DNA of 64,000 nucleotides from a virus (IMGVR_UViG_3300044951_001239:1-64000); one strand, 5' to 3'; counted from the first letter of the stretch, positions 30,959 to 41,059 are shown. Numbers and translations: made by a program. The notes: a model not told the origin generated them from the letters alone.

Positions 30959-33646
30959 ATGAATCAAAACTCAGTAAAGGATGATAAAGAAAATCCTGCC
31001 CAATCAGGTGAGAATGCTAGATTATTAAATAGATATCCTCCAAAAGGTAGTGCTGCACCAGTTCAAGCGACTCCCACTACTCCAGCAGGAAAAGCAGATT
31101 CTCCGGCAGCAAATCCAATGTCTACTGACTCAACTAACACAGTAGCAATTAAACCCGGCAAACGAACACAAAATCCATTAAGTAATTTTAGTAGCTACAC
31201 ATATCAACTATCATTGTATATGATAACTCCTGATGCATACGATGCTTTTATAGAATCAGGAAGAAAGGATTTGAATGCTATAAATAATATCTCCCCCGGG
31301 GTTGCATCCCCTGCGCCTACTACTAGTTCAAACTTTGTACAGGCACCGGGCGAAGCAGGACGTTCTGGTTCACCTCCTGCAGCTTCTACTCCGTCACCAA
31401 AAAAAGGCGGAGCATATTTAATTGCACAAAGCAGCGGAATTAATAAAACGACTAAACGTACCCCTGGATTTGAACTAGATTTTTTCATAGATGATTTAAA
31501 ATTTACACAAACAATTGGCACCAAAGAAGTTGGTGCATCAACCAATATTAGTGAAATGTCATTCACTATAACTGAACCGTATGGTTTTTCGTTGTTAACT
31601 AAATTACGCAGGGCACAGAATGAGTTAGCATCTACAACTAATACTAAAAACTTTGCAATGGTGCAAGACGGCATGAGACAATTTTTTATATTAGGTATTC
31701 GATTCTTGGGATATGATAAAAATGGTGAAATTATTGACCCATCTAAAATACCAAGCGCAGATGGCAATCCTGCAGGTAATGCGTTTGGACTGTATGAACG
31801 TTATATTGACATACTAATCAAGGACATGAAATTTAAAATTACCGGTAAACCGGTAGTTTACAATATCACGGCTGTTCCACCAAATCAGATAATTGGGTTT
31901 GGTTCAAAATTTAGCACAATTATTTCTGATACGCCCATCGTGGCAGATACTGTATTTAATGCGTTGTTTGATCCTGGACAAAATCAACCTGACGCAAATA
32001 ATCCAGTTGGGCCAGATCCTGCACAAAGGGCTAACGGACAACAGACAAATGTTTCAAACATGTCAAGTTTGTTTTCAAAATTAAATTTTGACCAGCAAAA
32101 ACTAGTGGGCAAAGGGGTAACTATACCAAGAAAATATGATGTTGTGTTTCTTGGTCCCGATAAAGAACAGTTCAAGAACTCAAGTTTAAAAAGTAGTGCT
32201 GATTTAGATAAGAGAAAAATACCCATGACAACGGCGGCTAAAACTTCAGAATCTAATCAAAAGACTGCTTCTAGAGAAAAACCAAATGATTCATTGCGTA
32301 CTATTAAAATAGCACAGGGTACGTCTATCATACAAGCAGTGTCAGAAATAATTAAACAGAGTTCGTATTTAGAAGATGGATTGTCTCAAGTAAATAATAC
32401 AAATTTGTCTCCCGACCCCGAAACAGGTTCATATGAAAAACAAGAGAATTCACCAAAAGAATTAAAATGGTTTAACATAAGTGCCGAAGTAAAAAACTTA
32501 GGATGGGATCCTAATCAGGGAGACTATGTTTATAAGATTACCTATATTATCCAGCCGTATTTAACTCCAATTGTAGTAGCAGCCTCTGCTAGTAAGACAA
32601 CACCGTATTATGGGGCACATAAACGATACGAGTACTGGTATACTGGTAAAAATTCTGAAGTAATTAGTTATACACAAAATATGGATTTTACCTACCATAA
32701 TGTTACCCTTCAGGGATTTGGTCTCGGGGCACCTCTACCTTCGCAGGCTCAGGGTGGCGCAGCCGATATTCCAGTAACAGTTGGTCAACCTCAAGGACAA
32801 CCAACACAGGGTAAACTTAATATATCTATGGAAGCACAAAATATGTATATGACTAGTTTGTTTAGTCCTAAAGACTTTGGTTCAGCTAGAATCACAATCT
32901 TAGGTGATCCAGACTTTATAATGCAAACTTCACCTAGTAGTATAAATTCACGATACAATCAATTTTACGGTGACGACGGATTTACTATTAATCCAAACGG
33001 AGGTCAAGTTTTTATTGAAATAAATTTTATAGAACCAATAGACTATCAAAATAGTACTGGCACGATGAGTTTAAATAACTCAATATTCTTTTATAAATAT
33101 CCAGATTATGTTCAAAAAGATATTGATAGTCGCGGTGGCGGAATTAGCTATATGGTTACAAGGGTAATTAGTAATTTTAAGGGTGGAAAATTTACACAAG
33201 ATTTAACTTTGACACTTAACACGTTTCAAGATCCCGGACCAAGTACTGTTAAATCTGCTCAGGGTAGACCTTCTGGTGGAACCGGTGTAGTTTTGAATCA
33301 AGGCGCCGCCGCGGCAGCAAGGACTAACTTTGCAGCGACTGATACTAGACTAATCGGTGCAGCCGAACGCAGCGCCGCCGCGGCAGCAAGGACTAACTTT
33401 GCAGCGACTGATCCTAGACTAATCGGATCGTCCCAGGGTTCTGCCCCTACACCAGCCGGCACAGGCACAACGAGTAGAGCAGGGTTCACTTCTGGGTCAA
33501 ATGCTGGTACAGATGCTGGTCAACTCAGTACTTCAGTTGGAAGTATTAACAATGTCATGGACCCAATGCAAAGAATTGCAGCAAGTTCAGTTTTGGTTCC
33601 GACTAAGTACGGCGGAACAGTAGACGATGAAAATAACGGAAGATAA
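30959..33646 (+). CDS. Large virion protein, probably baseplate hub-associated
   Basis: An 895-residue protein whose ATG is placed one base after the gp53 stop. The first 75 residues are Pro/Ala-rich and disordered. A folded region starts at NPLSNFSSYTYQLSLYMITP (about 73-92), a pattern I associate with virion proteins of T4-like phages, and continues to about residue 770 with beta-rich sequence. The C-terminal 120 residues are Ala/Gly/Ser-rich and include a 23-residue repeat. It sits between gp53 and the gp5-like spike, so a role in the hub (the T4 gp27 region) is plausible, but I see no clear gp27 match. Confidence 0.6.
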   Translation: MNQNSVKDDKENPAQSGENARLLNRYPPKGSAAPVQATPTTPAGKADSPAANPMSTDSTNTVAIKPGKRTQNPLSNFSSYTYQLSLYMITPDAYDAFIESGRKDLNAINNISPGVASPAPTTSSNFVQAPGEAGRSGSPPAASTPSPKKGGAYLIAQSSGINKTTKRTPGFELDFFIDDLKFTQTIGTKEVGASTNISEMSFTITEPYGFSLLTKLRRAQNELASTTNTKNFAMVQDGMRQFFILGIRFLGYDKNGEIIDPSKIPSADGNPAGNAFGLYERYIDILIKDMKFKITGKPVVYNITAVPPNQIIGFGSKFSTIISDTPIVADTVFNALFDPGQNQPDANNPVGPDPAQRANGQQTNVSNMSSLFSKLNFDQQKLVGKGVTIPRKYDVVFLGPDKEQFKNSSLKSSADLDKRKIPMTTAAKTSESNQKTASREKPNDSLRTIKIAQGTSIIQAVSEIIKQSSYLEDGLSQVNNTNLSPDPETGSYEKQENSPKELKWFNISAEVKNLGWDPNQGDYVYKITYIIQPYLTPIVVAASASKTTPYYGAHKRYEYWYTGKNSEVISYTQNMDFTYHNVTLQGFGLGAPLPSQAQGGAADIPVTVGQPQGQPTQGKLNISMEAQNMYMTSLFSPKDFGSARITILGDPDFIMQTSPSSINSRYNQFYGDDGFTINPNGGQVFIEINFIEPIDYQNSTGTMSLNNSIFFYKYPDYVQKDIDSRGGGISYMVTRVISNFKGGKFTQDLTLTLNTFQDPGPSTVKSAQGRPSGGTGVVLNQGAAAAARTNFAATDTRLIGAAERSAAAAARTNFAATDPRLIGSSQGSAPTPAGTGTTSRAGFTSGSNAGTDAGQLSTSVGSINNVMDPMQRIAASSVLVPTKYGGTVDDENNGR
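33303..33440 (+). repeat. Tandem 69-bp repeat in the hub-associated gene
   Basis: The block starting gcgccgccgcggcagcaagg occurs at 33303 and 33372, a period of 69 bp, encoding AAAARTNFAATD(T/P)RLIG twice. It is far more GC-rich than its surroundings. Confidence 0.85.
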
Positions 33647-33652
33647 TAATTA

Positions 33653-35104
33653 ATGGCAACAAATGACATTAAAGTAAAGGGCCAAGCTAAGGAAACTAAG
33701 CCAGATGCAGGTGGCGGTGTAATACGTTCGGTGCCTGTACTTGGCGTAGTAAAAAATAATATTGACTCAACAAGAGCAGGTAGAATAGATGTTTATATCG
33801 CTCAATTTGGCGCGCCTAGCCCAAATGAAAAAAGTAGTTGGATTACAGTAAGCTACATGAGTCCCTTCTTTGGAAGTACTCAACCTCAGGGAGGAAGTAA
33901 AGACACTGATTATGGCACATATACACAAAATCCAAGTTCATATGGAATGTGGTATAGCCCTCCTGATATTGGAAGTACAGTAGTTTGTATTTTTATTAAC
34001 GGTGATGTTAACTACGGATATTATATTGGTAGTATTCTTCCACCGGAATTATTGCAAATGATACCGGCAATAGGGGCGTCTGAAAATATTGTACCAAATG
34101 ACCCCGAAGCAGCGGGATTGGGCGGAGCTACAAGACTACCAGTAGTTAATCTCAACAATAATAATAAAAAAATTAACGCAGTTACAGAATTTTTAAACGC
34201 AGCTAAACCAATTCATAGCTATAGTTCTTCTGTTTATTTCCAACAGGGGTTAATCAGAGACCCTATAAGAGGGCCAATATCAACTAGCGCACTAAGAGAA
34301 TCACCGTCACAGGTTGGTTGGGGAGTTAGCACTCCGGGTAGAGCAATTCATCAAGGTGGTTTTACTGACAACAATATATTAACAACGGGAGTTGAGTCAT
34401 CAGATGAGTCATTAAAATTAGTATCACGCAGAGGCGGACATAGCATTGTTATGGATGATGGTGATGTTGTTGGGAAAGATCAATTAATAAGATTAAGAAC
34501 TGCATTGGGTCATCAAATATTAATGAGCGACGATGGGCAAACATTGTTCATTATTCATTCTAACGGACAAAGCTACATTGAATTAGGCAAAGAAGGTACT
34601 ATTGATATGTACGCTACCAACAGTGTAAATATCAGAACACAGGGCGATTTAAATTTACACGCAGATAACAATATCAATATTAACGCTAAAAATGATTTAA
34701 ATATAGCAGCCAATAACATTAAAATAAATGCTGAGGCTGATATTTCTTATCGTTCAGGTGGAAACTTTAGTGGGTACACATTAGGCACATATACAGTTAA
34801 AGTTAATGGTGCAATGAGTATGAGCGCAAGTGGTGAGGGGTCTTATGCTAGTGCAGGAACTATGTTTGTTAATGGTAGCAAAATAAATTTAAACACAGGA
34901 TCGACTTCAGTAACCCCAGTAGAAGTACCTAAAATACCGATAGTAACTCATACTGATACATTGTTTGACAAAATAAAAGGATGGTTAGCTGCACCCGGTT
35001 ATCTGTTATCAATTGTCAGTCGTGCTCCTACTCATGCTCCTTGGTCAAGTGCAAACCAAGGGGTTGATGTTAAAGTAAATAATAATAGTAGTGGGGCATT
35101 CTAA
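33653..35104 (+). CDS. 5: Baseplate hub spike protein, T4 gp5/VgrG-like, no lysozyme domain
   Basis: A 483-residue protein. Residues about 22-130 form an OB-fold-like domain (VLGVVKNNIDSTRAGRIDVY; WYSPPDIGSTVVCIFINGD), as in gp5 and VgrG. After a middle region, residues 260-420 are a beta-helix-like repeat (LVSRRGGHSIVMDDGD; INGQSYIELGKEG-like; NIRTQGDLNLHADNNININA), the part that forms the central spike. T4 gp5 has a lysozyme domain between these parts; nothing with its catalytic pattern is visible here. It starts 6 nt after the previous gene. Confidence 0.82.
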   Translation: MATNDIKVKGQAKETKPDAGGGVIRSVPVLGVVKNNIDSTRAGRIDVYIAQFGAPSPNEKSSWITVSYMSPFFGSTQPQGGSKDTDYGTYTQNPSSYGMWYSPPDIGSTVVCIFINGDVNYGYYIGSILPPELLQMIPAIGASENIVPNDPEAAGLGGATRLPVVNLNNNNKKINAVTEFLNAAKPIHSYSSSVYFQQGLIRDPIRGPISTSALRESPSQVGWGVSTPGRAIHQGGFTDNNILTTGVESSDESLKLVSRRGGHSIVMDDGDVVGKDQLIRLRTALGHQILMSDDGQTLFIIHSNGQSYIELGKEGTIDMYATNSVNIRTQGDLNLHADNNININAKNDLNIAANNIKINAEADISYRSGGNFSGYTLGTYTVKVNGAMSMSASGEGSYASAGTMFVNGSKINLNTGSTSVTPVEVPKIPIVTHTDTLFDKIKGWLAAPGYLLSIVSRAPTHAPWSSANQGVDVKVNNNSSGAF

Positions 35105-35712
35105 TGCAATATAATCAAAGTCAAACCTATGCTGATGCAGCAAGACTTCCACCAAACAATCCAGTTACGCTTGCAACTGCTGCCACTGTGCCTGCTATTG
35201 GAACAATTAGTAAATCATTAAATGCAGGGGTAACTGCTGCAATGATTGGCGGAACAGCAGCACAAGCAGCGGCAGCATATCCTGATGTAGTATCAAATGG
35301 TACTGGAATTATTATAGATGCATCAGGAAATGTTAATGCTGGCATAGGTATACTAGCAAAAACACCGCAACAACTTGAGGCCGCCGGTATATTAAAACCG
35401 GGAGCAGCTTCATTGGTTACTGGTTTGGTTCAACGGGGAATGACTATAGAATCTGCAATGACAAATAATTTGTTTACTGGAGTTTCTGGTGCTGAAAATT
35501 TACAAGCATTAATTAATAATACCGCTGCACAAACAGCCGCACAGATAATTAATTTTCAACAGGCACAAACTGCAATGATGATGTCCGGTTCTATAGTTGG
35601 TAATGAAGCACCCGGAGCCATAGCAGGTATAGTAAATGCTGCTGCATATGTTGGAGTAAAATCTACAGTAGCATTCTTGCAAAACTCTACTAATATAGGT
35701 AATATACTATAA
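35104..35712 (+). CDS. Ala-rich virion-type protein, function unknown
   Basis: A 202-residue, alanine-, glycine- and asparagine-rich protein whose ATG overlaps the stop of gp5 (TAATG). A segment LAKTPQQLEAAGILKPGAASLV (about 83-104) recurs in type in baseplate-region proteins of other T4-like phages. The C-terminus looks helical. Tight coupling between the gp5-like spike and the next gene suggests a hub or spike-associated role, which is inferred only from position. Confidence 0.65.
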   Translation: MQYNQSQTYADAARLPPNNPVTLATAATVPAIGTISKSLNAGVTAAMIGGTAAQAAAAYPDVVSNGTGIIIDASGNVNAGIGILAKTPQQLEAAGILKPGAASLVTGLVQRGMTIESAMTNNLFTGVSGAENLQALINNTAAQTAAQIINFQQAQTAMMMSGSIVGNEAPGAIAGIVNAAAYVGVKSTVAFLQNSTNIGNIL

Positions 35713-37172
35713 TGTCATCACTTCCTTCTATTGCGAATGTAGCAAGTGCAATAAGTTCAGGTAATTTCTCATCTGCGCTAGCAATAACTACAGGTTCTGC
35801 GGGTTCTATTGTTACTTCTCTTAATGGCATGATATCGTCAATCCCAAGTATACCTAGTATTCCAGGGTTACCTAGTATTCCTGGGTTACCAAGTAGACCG
35901 GGGTTACCAAGTATACCGGGGTTACCTAGCATTGACTCTTTGCGAAATATTAAACCACCTGCAATTACTGGGTTAGCAGGATTAGCTGACGCAGCAAAAG
36001 GAATATCAAAGTCTGCATTTACTGCTATAGCAGATTCATTTAAACCACTACAAGCCGGCGTGCCCCAGAATTTAACAGCTATTAATTTAAAAAACAAGTT
36101 AGAACAGGTGGCAACTGACACTAAATCTACAATCGCTCCAGGTGTTACTTCATTTACCAATGTGTTAAATAGCGCAGGAGTTGACATAGCAACCGGTAAA
36201 ATACCCGCAGTTGAAGCAGCAGTTGCATCAGGTGGAGTAGATGCAGGCTTTAATGCATTAGCAGGGGCAATGAGTAATGTACCCGGTATGTCAGGTATAG
36301 TTAGTCCGTCTGCAATTGCTAGCGGGGTAAGCAACTTGCCTGGCGGACAATCAGCACTTTCGTCAATCATAAACTCTAGTTCGTTAACTATTAGTGGAAT
36401 TTCTAGCACACTAAGTAGTCTTGGCACAATAACTAAAAATGCAGCTAGTGCAGCACAAAATCAAATTAGTACCGCATCTGCAGGATCAAGTTCACTGACA
36501 AGTTTATTGTCCGGAAATGCGTTAATAGGAGCAGGGGCCTCACTTAGCGGAGAACTAAGCAATTCGTTCAGTCTGTTGAGTAGTGTAGCCGGACGCTTAT
36601 CTACTATTCCTGGGGTACCTAGTGTTCCGGGTTTACCCTCAATTAGTAGCTTGACAAAAGGCCTGCAATCTGGAAAGCAAGCACTGTCATCACTAGTTTC
36701 AACTGGGCTATCACCTGCAGCGGCGGCAGCATTAACTGCAAGTATAAATTCACTAAGTACGGCAAGTCCTTTTCCTATAAAAATGCCAACAGTGGCCGAG
36801 AAAACAGTTGATAGAAGTGAAATATCTTCTCAAATTAAAAATTTATTAGGTGACAAGAAAATCCCATCCCCAAACTTTTCAGGATTATTTGCAAATATCA
36901 ATATATCAAATGCTGCTTTAGCAGAGCAAGATGTAGTACTGAAGCAAATTGCTGTATTAAGAGAACAACGTTACGATTTAGATAAAGAGGTGAGAAATAC
37001 TAAGTACACGTTATCAAAGGCCAGGCAAGAGTTGCCACAAGGTGATCCGCAAATTCCAATATTAGAAAATGCTGATGCAACCGCTAGACAAGCGTTAATA
37101 GATTTAGATGCAAAAATTGCTTCATTGCAGCAACAACAACGCGCCTTTGCTACATCAAGTCAACCTGCATAA
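35712..37172 (+). CDS. Virion-type protein with PGLPS repeats, function unknown
   Basis: A 486-residue, Ser/Ala/Gly-rich protein, coupled to the previous gene by a TAATG overlap. Near residues 42-75 it has consecutive pentapeptide-type units (SIPGLP repeats, about seven), and a similar unit (TIPGVPSVPGLPS) recurs near 300. The last 100 residues are a coiled coil (QIAVLREQRYDLDKEVRNTK). The repeated segment may be a stiff, proline-kinked rod. It precedes gp25 and belongs to the baseplate operon, so a baseplate role is inferred. Confidence 0.65.
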   Translation: MSSLPSIANVASAISSGNFSSALAITTGSAGSIVTSLNGMISSIPSIPSIPGLPSIPGLPSRPGLPSIPGLPSIDSLRNIKPPAITGLAGLADAAKGISKSAFTAIADSFKPLQAGVPQNLTAINLKNKLEQVATDTKSTIAPGVTSFTNVLNSAGVDIATGKIPAVEAAVASGGVDAGFNALAGAMSNVPGMSGIVSPSAIASGVSNLPGGQSALSSIINSSSLTISGISSTLSSLGTITKNAASAAQNQISTASAGSSSLTSLLSGNALIGAGASLSGELSNSFSLLSSVAGRLSTIPGVPSVPGLPSISSLTKGLQSGKQALSSLVSTGLSPAAAAALTASINSLSTASPFPIKMPTVAEKTVDRSEISSQIKNLLGDKKIPSPNFSGLFANINISNAALAEQDVVLKQIAVLREQRYDLDKEVRNTKYTLSKARQELPQGDPQIPILENADATARQALIDLDAKIASLQQQQRAFATSSQPA

Positions 37173-37175
37173 ATA
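37168..37175 (+). promoter_or_regulatory. Late promoter box CATAAATA, 4 nt before gp25
   Basis: It overlaps the stop codon of the preceding gene and lies 4 nt (cagt) before the gp25 ATG. Confidence 0.5.
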
Positions 37176-37179
37176 CAGT

Positions 37180-37629
37180 ATGGTTGCATATAAGGGCTTT
37201 TCTACAATTAACGCTAATACCCCGAAGTCTACTAATCTTCAAACGGGTCCTGCTGGTGGCACCGGTTCACCTGTAACGCCCTATAATGTAGGTAATAAAT
37301 TTGGATTAGTTGATGGACCATTGGTTATACAAGATTTAGTCAATGCATTAAACATTCGTCAAGGGGAAAAGGTGGGAAATCCTGGCTATGGGACCACACT
37401 CTGGAGTTTTGTATTCGAACCAAACACAGCAGATGTGCAATTTCAATTGGAAAATGAAATACGCAGAGTTGCCGGGCAAGATCCCCGTCTTATAATAAAC
37501 ACTGTTAGGGCATTCCCGCAAGAAAATGGCATATTGCTAGAAGTTGAAATGGCGGTATCTCCATTCAATCAAGCTAGTTTATTAAGTGTTTTCTTTAATA
37601 GTGCTACTAATATAGCAGTTTTACAGTAA
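37180..37629 (+). CDS. 25: Baseplate wedge protein, T4 gp25-like
   Basis: A 149-residue wedge component of the GPW/gp25 family. The core is DLVNALNIRQGEKVGNPGYG (about 48-67), TTLWSFVFEPNTADVQFQLENEIRR (about 68-92) and RLIINTVRAF. T4 gp25 (132 residues) links wedge and sheath. The start at 37180 is chosen because the earlier in-frame start at 37108 would overlap the preceding gene by 65 nt. There is no ribosome site before the ATG, only the late box. The protein MVAYKGFSTINAN begins as others of the family do. Confidence 0.88.
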   Translation: MVAYKGFSTINANTPKSTNLQTGPAGGTGSPVTPYNVGNKFGLVDGPLVIQDLVNALNIRQGEKVGNPGYGTTLWSFVFEPNTADVQFQLENEIRRVAGQDPRLIINTVRAFPQENGILLEVEMAVSPFNQASLLSVFFNSATNIAVLQ

Positions 37630-37656
37630 ATCTAAAAACCCCAGGTTATTAGGTAT

Positions 37657-37664
37657 GATAAATA
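37657..37664 (+). promoter_or_regulatory. Late promoter box GATAAATA before gp6
   Basis: One mismatch to consensus, 17 nt before the ATG at 37682. Confidence 0.6.
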
Positions 37665-37681
37665 CTTAAAAGAGAATAACT

Positions 37682-40600
37682 ATGGCAACCTCATCTAGAC
37701 AATCAGCATTATTTGGAGTAAATGACTGGAAGGCCATTTACCAAACCTTCAATCAAGCCGATTTTCGTAGCTTTGACTATGAAACTTTGCGTAAAAGTTT
37801 CATAGATTATCTGCGCCTGTACTATCCTGAAACATTCAATGATTACATTGAAAGTTCAGAATTTATTGCCTTACTTGATGTTATGGCGTTCATGGGACAA
37901 GGACTTGCTTTCCGCAATGACTTAAATACTCGTGAAAATTTCATTGATACTGCTGAACGCAGAGATAGTGTTATTAAGCTAGCAAACTTAGTTAGTTATA
38001 CCCCTAAAAGAAATTTAGAAGCACAAGGATATTTGAAAGTAACAAGTGTTCGTACTACTCAAAATATCACAGATTTAAATGGGTTTAATCTAGGCAATGT
38101 TCCTGTATTATGGAACGATCCAGCTAACCCAAATTGGTTAGAACAATACAATACTATCATTAATGCAGCATTAATCAATACACAACGAGTTGGATTACCA
38201 GCCAATTCATCACAAATTCTTGGGATAAAAACTGACGAATACACATTACAGATTCCCGCAGGTTCAGTGCCAGTAGTACCGTTTAGTAATTTAGTTAATG
38301 GTTTAAATATGAATTTTGAATTGTGCAGTGTAAGTACCGTTGGAACAGATTATGTTTATGAAATTCCTCCTGCACCAACTAATAGATTCAATATGCTTTA
38401 TCGCAATGATAAATTGGGTTACGGTAGTCCAAACACAGGGTTCTTCTTTTACTTTAAACAAGGGTCATTGACAAATTTTGACTTTACTCTACAAAATCAA
38501 ATCTCAAATCAAGTAATTGACATTGGTGATATCCAAGGGGTTAATAACACTGATACTTGGTTGTATCAGGTTAGTCAAGTGAATGGGACATTTGGATTAT
38601 GGAAAGACGTAGATAATATCTATGCTGATGCATACTTGCAAACTGAGAATTCTGTTAAACAAATTTATTCGGTTAATAGTAGATTTAATGACCAAGTTAG
38701 TTATATATTTGGCGACGGGGTATTCAGTCAAATACCAGTGGGTACTTTCAGAGCATATGTACGTGCGGGCAATGCATTAACTTATACTATTCAACCCACT
38801 GATATGCAAGGGTTATCAGTGTCAATTAATTATGTAAGTAGAATTGGCAGAGTTGAAACATTAACATTAGGGTTGTCATTGCAAATACCGGTGTCAAATG
38901 CACAGGTTCGTGAGTCATTGGCAAATATTAAACAACGTGCGCCAAGTCGTTACTATACACAAAATCGTATGGTTAACGGGGAAGATTATAACAATTTTCC
39001 GTATACATTATATAGTTCAATAATCAAATCAAAGGCTATCAATCGTAGTAGTGTTGGTGTAAGCAAAAATCTAGACTTGCTTGATCCATCCGGAAAGTAC
39101 TCTAGCACAAACAGTTATGCAAATGATGGCGGCACTTGGTTAGACAACACCAATGGGTATGCAACACTTAACATAACTAGTACCGGTGATATTATTACGT
39201 TCTTAACTGGAACATTAGCTGCTATCTTGGCTGATAATAGATCGTCACAATACTATACTCAAAACTATACCAGATACAGCATCAATACGGCATCTGGTGA
39301 TGGTACATTATATTGGAACACTAGTACAGTAGATGCCAACAGTTTATCAGGATATTTTTACAATATTACTAACGGAGCAGATACTCCCGTCCCTGTAGGA
39401 ACGTATTCATCACACAATGCAAAGTATATTACTTCAGGTGCATTACTTAAATTTATAGCGCCATCGGGTTATTATTTTGATAGCAACAACCGATTGGTAA
39501 GTGGAGTAGCTGGACCGTCAAACACTACATATATTTGGATTACTGTATTAAATGTAATTGGTGACGGATTCAATAATGGCTTAGGTCAATTTGCAAATGG
39601 TTCAGGACCTATAACTTTAAATAGCTATGTTCCCAACGGTGCAATCTTAACAGTAGTTCTACCCTCATTCAGCAACGCATTGCCTAATAGTGTCATACAA
39701 GAATGTATTGTTAGACTAGATTTACAACAAAACTTTTCATTAGTATTTAATAATTCATTGACCATTAATCAAAATCGTTGGCATATTGATATTTACAATG
39801 CATCTAACTATTTTGTAAACTTTGAGAGTGTTGGCAATAATAGATACACTGTAACTTATCGTTCACTGGCATATTACTTTGGTAGTGTTGCAGATACTAG
39901 ATTTATATATGATGCAGGTAAATTAGTATATGATCCGTTATCCGGAATCATACTTCAAGATTTTGTTAAAGTATTGGTTACTAATACACAACCTAATAGT
40001 AATTACGCATTGAGTACCCCTGTAACCACTAGTATTGTTGGCCAAACTGTTGAAAGTGACGGTTATATAAATGATTTTGAAGTTGAAGTTGCTAGTATTG
40101 ATGTTAATAATAGAAGCATAATTCAGAATCCCGATTTCTTCAATGAAATCACCGGGTATGTTACCGGTAGCACAAACATTGGAGTATATGCATTCTTTGA
40201 AACAATACAAGATGCTATTAATTTAACTCGTCAAGATTTGATAGCTTCCTCTACCGTGGCATATCAATATTCAACCACTACTCAAATTGAAATTGTAAAA
40301 TATGAATATCCAGTTGGTCAATTATTCTATGCATTTTCTGAAAATGTGTTCTATATAACTGTGCAAGATCCAATAATAACAACCCCGTATTTTGTACTAG
40401 TTGCTCAACCTCAGTATAGCATGAAGCCTGGTCGTCAAGGGTTGCAATTCCAATATCGGCATAATAGTAATAATACTACACGCATTGATCCTGCTACAAC
40501 CAACATAATTGATTTGTATGTAGTTACACAGGCATACTATACTGCTTATCAAAATTGGATTCAAGATATTACAAACACCGTTCCTGTACCATTGAAACCT

Positions 40601-41056
40601 ACTATCAATCAACTAAGCACCGAGTATAGTCAGATACAAGATTATAAAATGTTAACGGATAGTGCAATATTAAACAGTGTGGTGTTCAAGCCATTGTTTG
40701 GGCCTAAAGCAGCATCTGCATTAAGAGCAACAATAAAAGTTATTAAAAATTCTAATACCAATGCCAGTGATAGTGAAATTCGTAGTGCTGTATTAACACA
40801 AATGAATAATTATTTCAACATTAACAATTGGAACTTTGGTGACACTTTTTACTTTAGTGAATTAAGTGCTTATATCCACACTAACATAGGTGGCTTGGTG
40901 AGTTCTTGTGTATTGGTACCCAACGACCCTACACTACATTTTGGAGATTTATATGAAATTAAATGTTTACCTTACGAGATATTCGTTAACGCAGCTACAT
41001 CAAACGATGTACTTGTTATAGCAGCACTAACCCCCGCCCAATTGCAGATGGCATAA
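37682..41056 (+). CDS. 6: Baseplate wedge protein, T4 gp6-like
   Basis: A 1124-residue wedge protein (T4 gp6: 660 residues) with a baseplate J-like core. Conserved features are the N-terminal FRSFDYETLRKSFIDYLRLY (about 28-47), YIESSEFIALLDVMAFMGQGLAFRNDLNTRENF (about 58-90, read as SSEFIALLDVMAFMGQ and NDLNTRENF) and LANLVSYTPKRN. The C-terminus (SALRATIKVIKN; NFGDTFYFSELSAYIH) is also typical. The extra length comes from a long beta-rich middle part. gp6 proteins form the inner ring of the baseplate. It is followed 23 nt later by the giant gene. Confidence 0.92.
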   Translation: MATSSRQSALFGVNDWKAIYQTFNQADFRSFDYETLRKSFIDYLRLYYPETFNDYIESSEFIALLDVMAFMGQGLAFRNDLNTRENFIDTAERRDSVIKLANLVSYTPKRNLEAQGYLKVTSVRTTQNITDLNGFNLGNVPVLWNDPANPNWLEQYNTIINAALINTQRVGLPANSSQILGIKTDEYTLQIPAGSVPVVPFSNLVNGLNMNFELCSVSTVGTDYVYEIPPAPTNRFNMLYRNDKLGYGSPNTGFFFYFKQGSLTNFDFTLQNQISNQVIDIGDIQGVNNTDTWLYQVSQVNGTFGLWKDVDNIYADAYLQTENSVKQIYSVNSRFNDQVSYIFGDGVFSQIPVGTFRAYVRAGNALTYTIQPTDMQGLSVSINYVSRIGRVETLTLGLSLQIPVSNAQVRESLANIKQRAPSRYYTQNRMVNGEDYNNFPYTLYSSIIKSKAINRSSVGVSKNLDLLDPSGKYSSTNSYANDGGTWLDNTNGYATLNITSTGDIITFLTGTLAAILADNRSSQYYTQNYTRYSINTASGDGTLYWNTSTVDANSLSGYFYNITNGADTPVPVGTYSSHNAKYITSGALLKFIAPSGYYFDSNNRLVSGVAGPSNTTYIWITVLNVIGDGFNNGLGQFANGSGPITLNSYVPNGAILTVVLPSFSNALPNSVIQECIVRLDLQQNFSLVFNNSLTINQNRWHIDIYNASNYFVNFESVGNNRYTVTYRSLAYYFGSVADTRFIYDAGKLVYDPLSGIILQDFVKVLVTNTQPNSNYALSTPVTTSIVGQTVESDGYINDFEVEVASIDVNNRSIIQNPDFFNEITGYVTGSTNIGVYAFFETIQDAINLTRQDLIASSTVAYQYSTTTQIEIVKYEYPVGQLFYAFSENVFYITVQDPIITTPYFVLVAQPQYSMKPGRQGLQFQYRHNSNNTTRIDPATTNIIDLYVVTQAYYTAYQNWIQDITNTVPVPLKPTINQLSTEYSQIQDYKMLTDSAILNSVVFKPLFGPKAASALRATIKVIKNSNTNASDSEIRSAVLTQMNNYFNINNWNFGDTFYFSELSAYIHTNIGGLVSSCVLVPNDPTLHFGDLYEIKCLPYEIFVNAATSNDVLVIAALTPAQLQMA

Positions 41057-41059
41057 GTA
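41052..41059 (+). promoter_or_regulatory. Possible late promoter box CATAAGTA before the giant gene
   Basis: Two mismatches to consensus, overlapping the gp6 stop, 20 nt before the ATG at 41080. Confidence 0.4.

Noticed and set aside
30182-31767. Minus-strand frames of 73-187 codons opposite the baseplate genes
   Set aside because: They are fully inside strongly supported plus-strand genes and have no recognisable motif.
35690-36427. 245-codon minus-strand frame
   Set aside because: It mirrors the PGLPS-repeat gene and contains the complementary repeat; no ribosome site.
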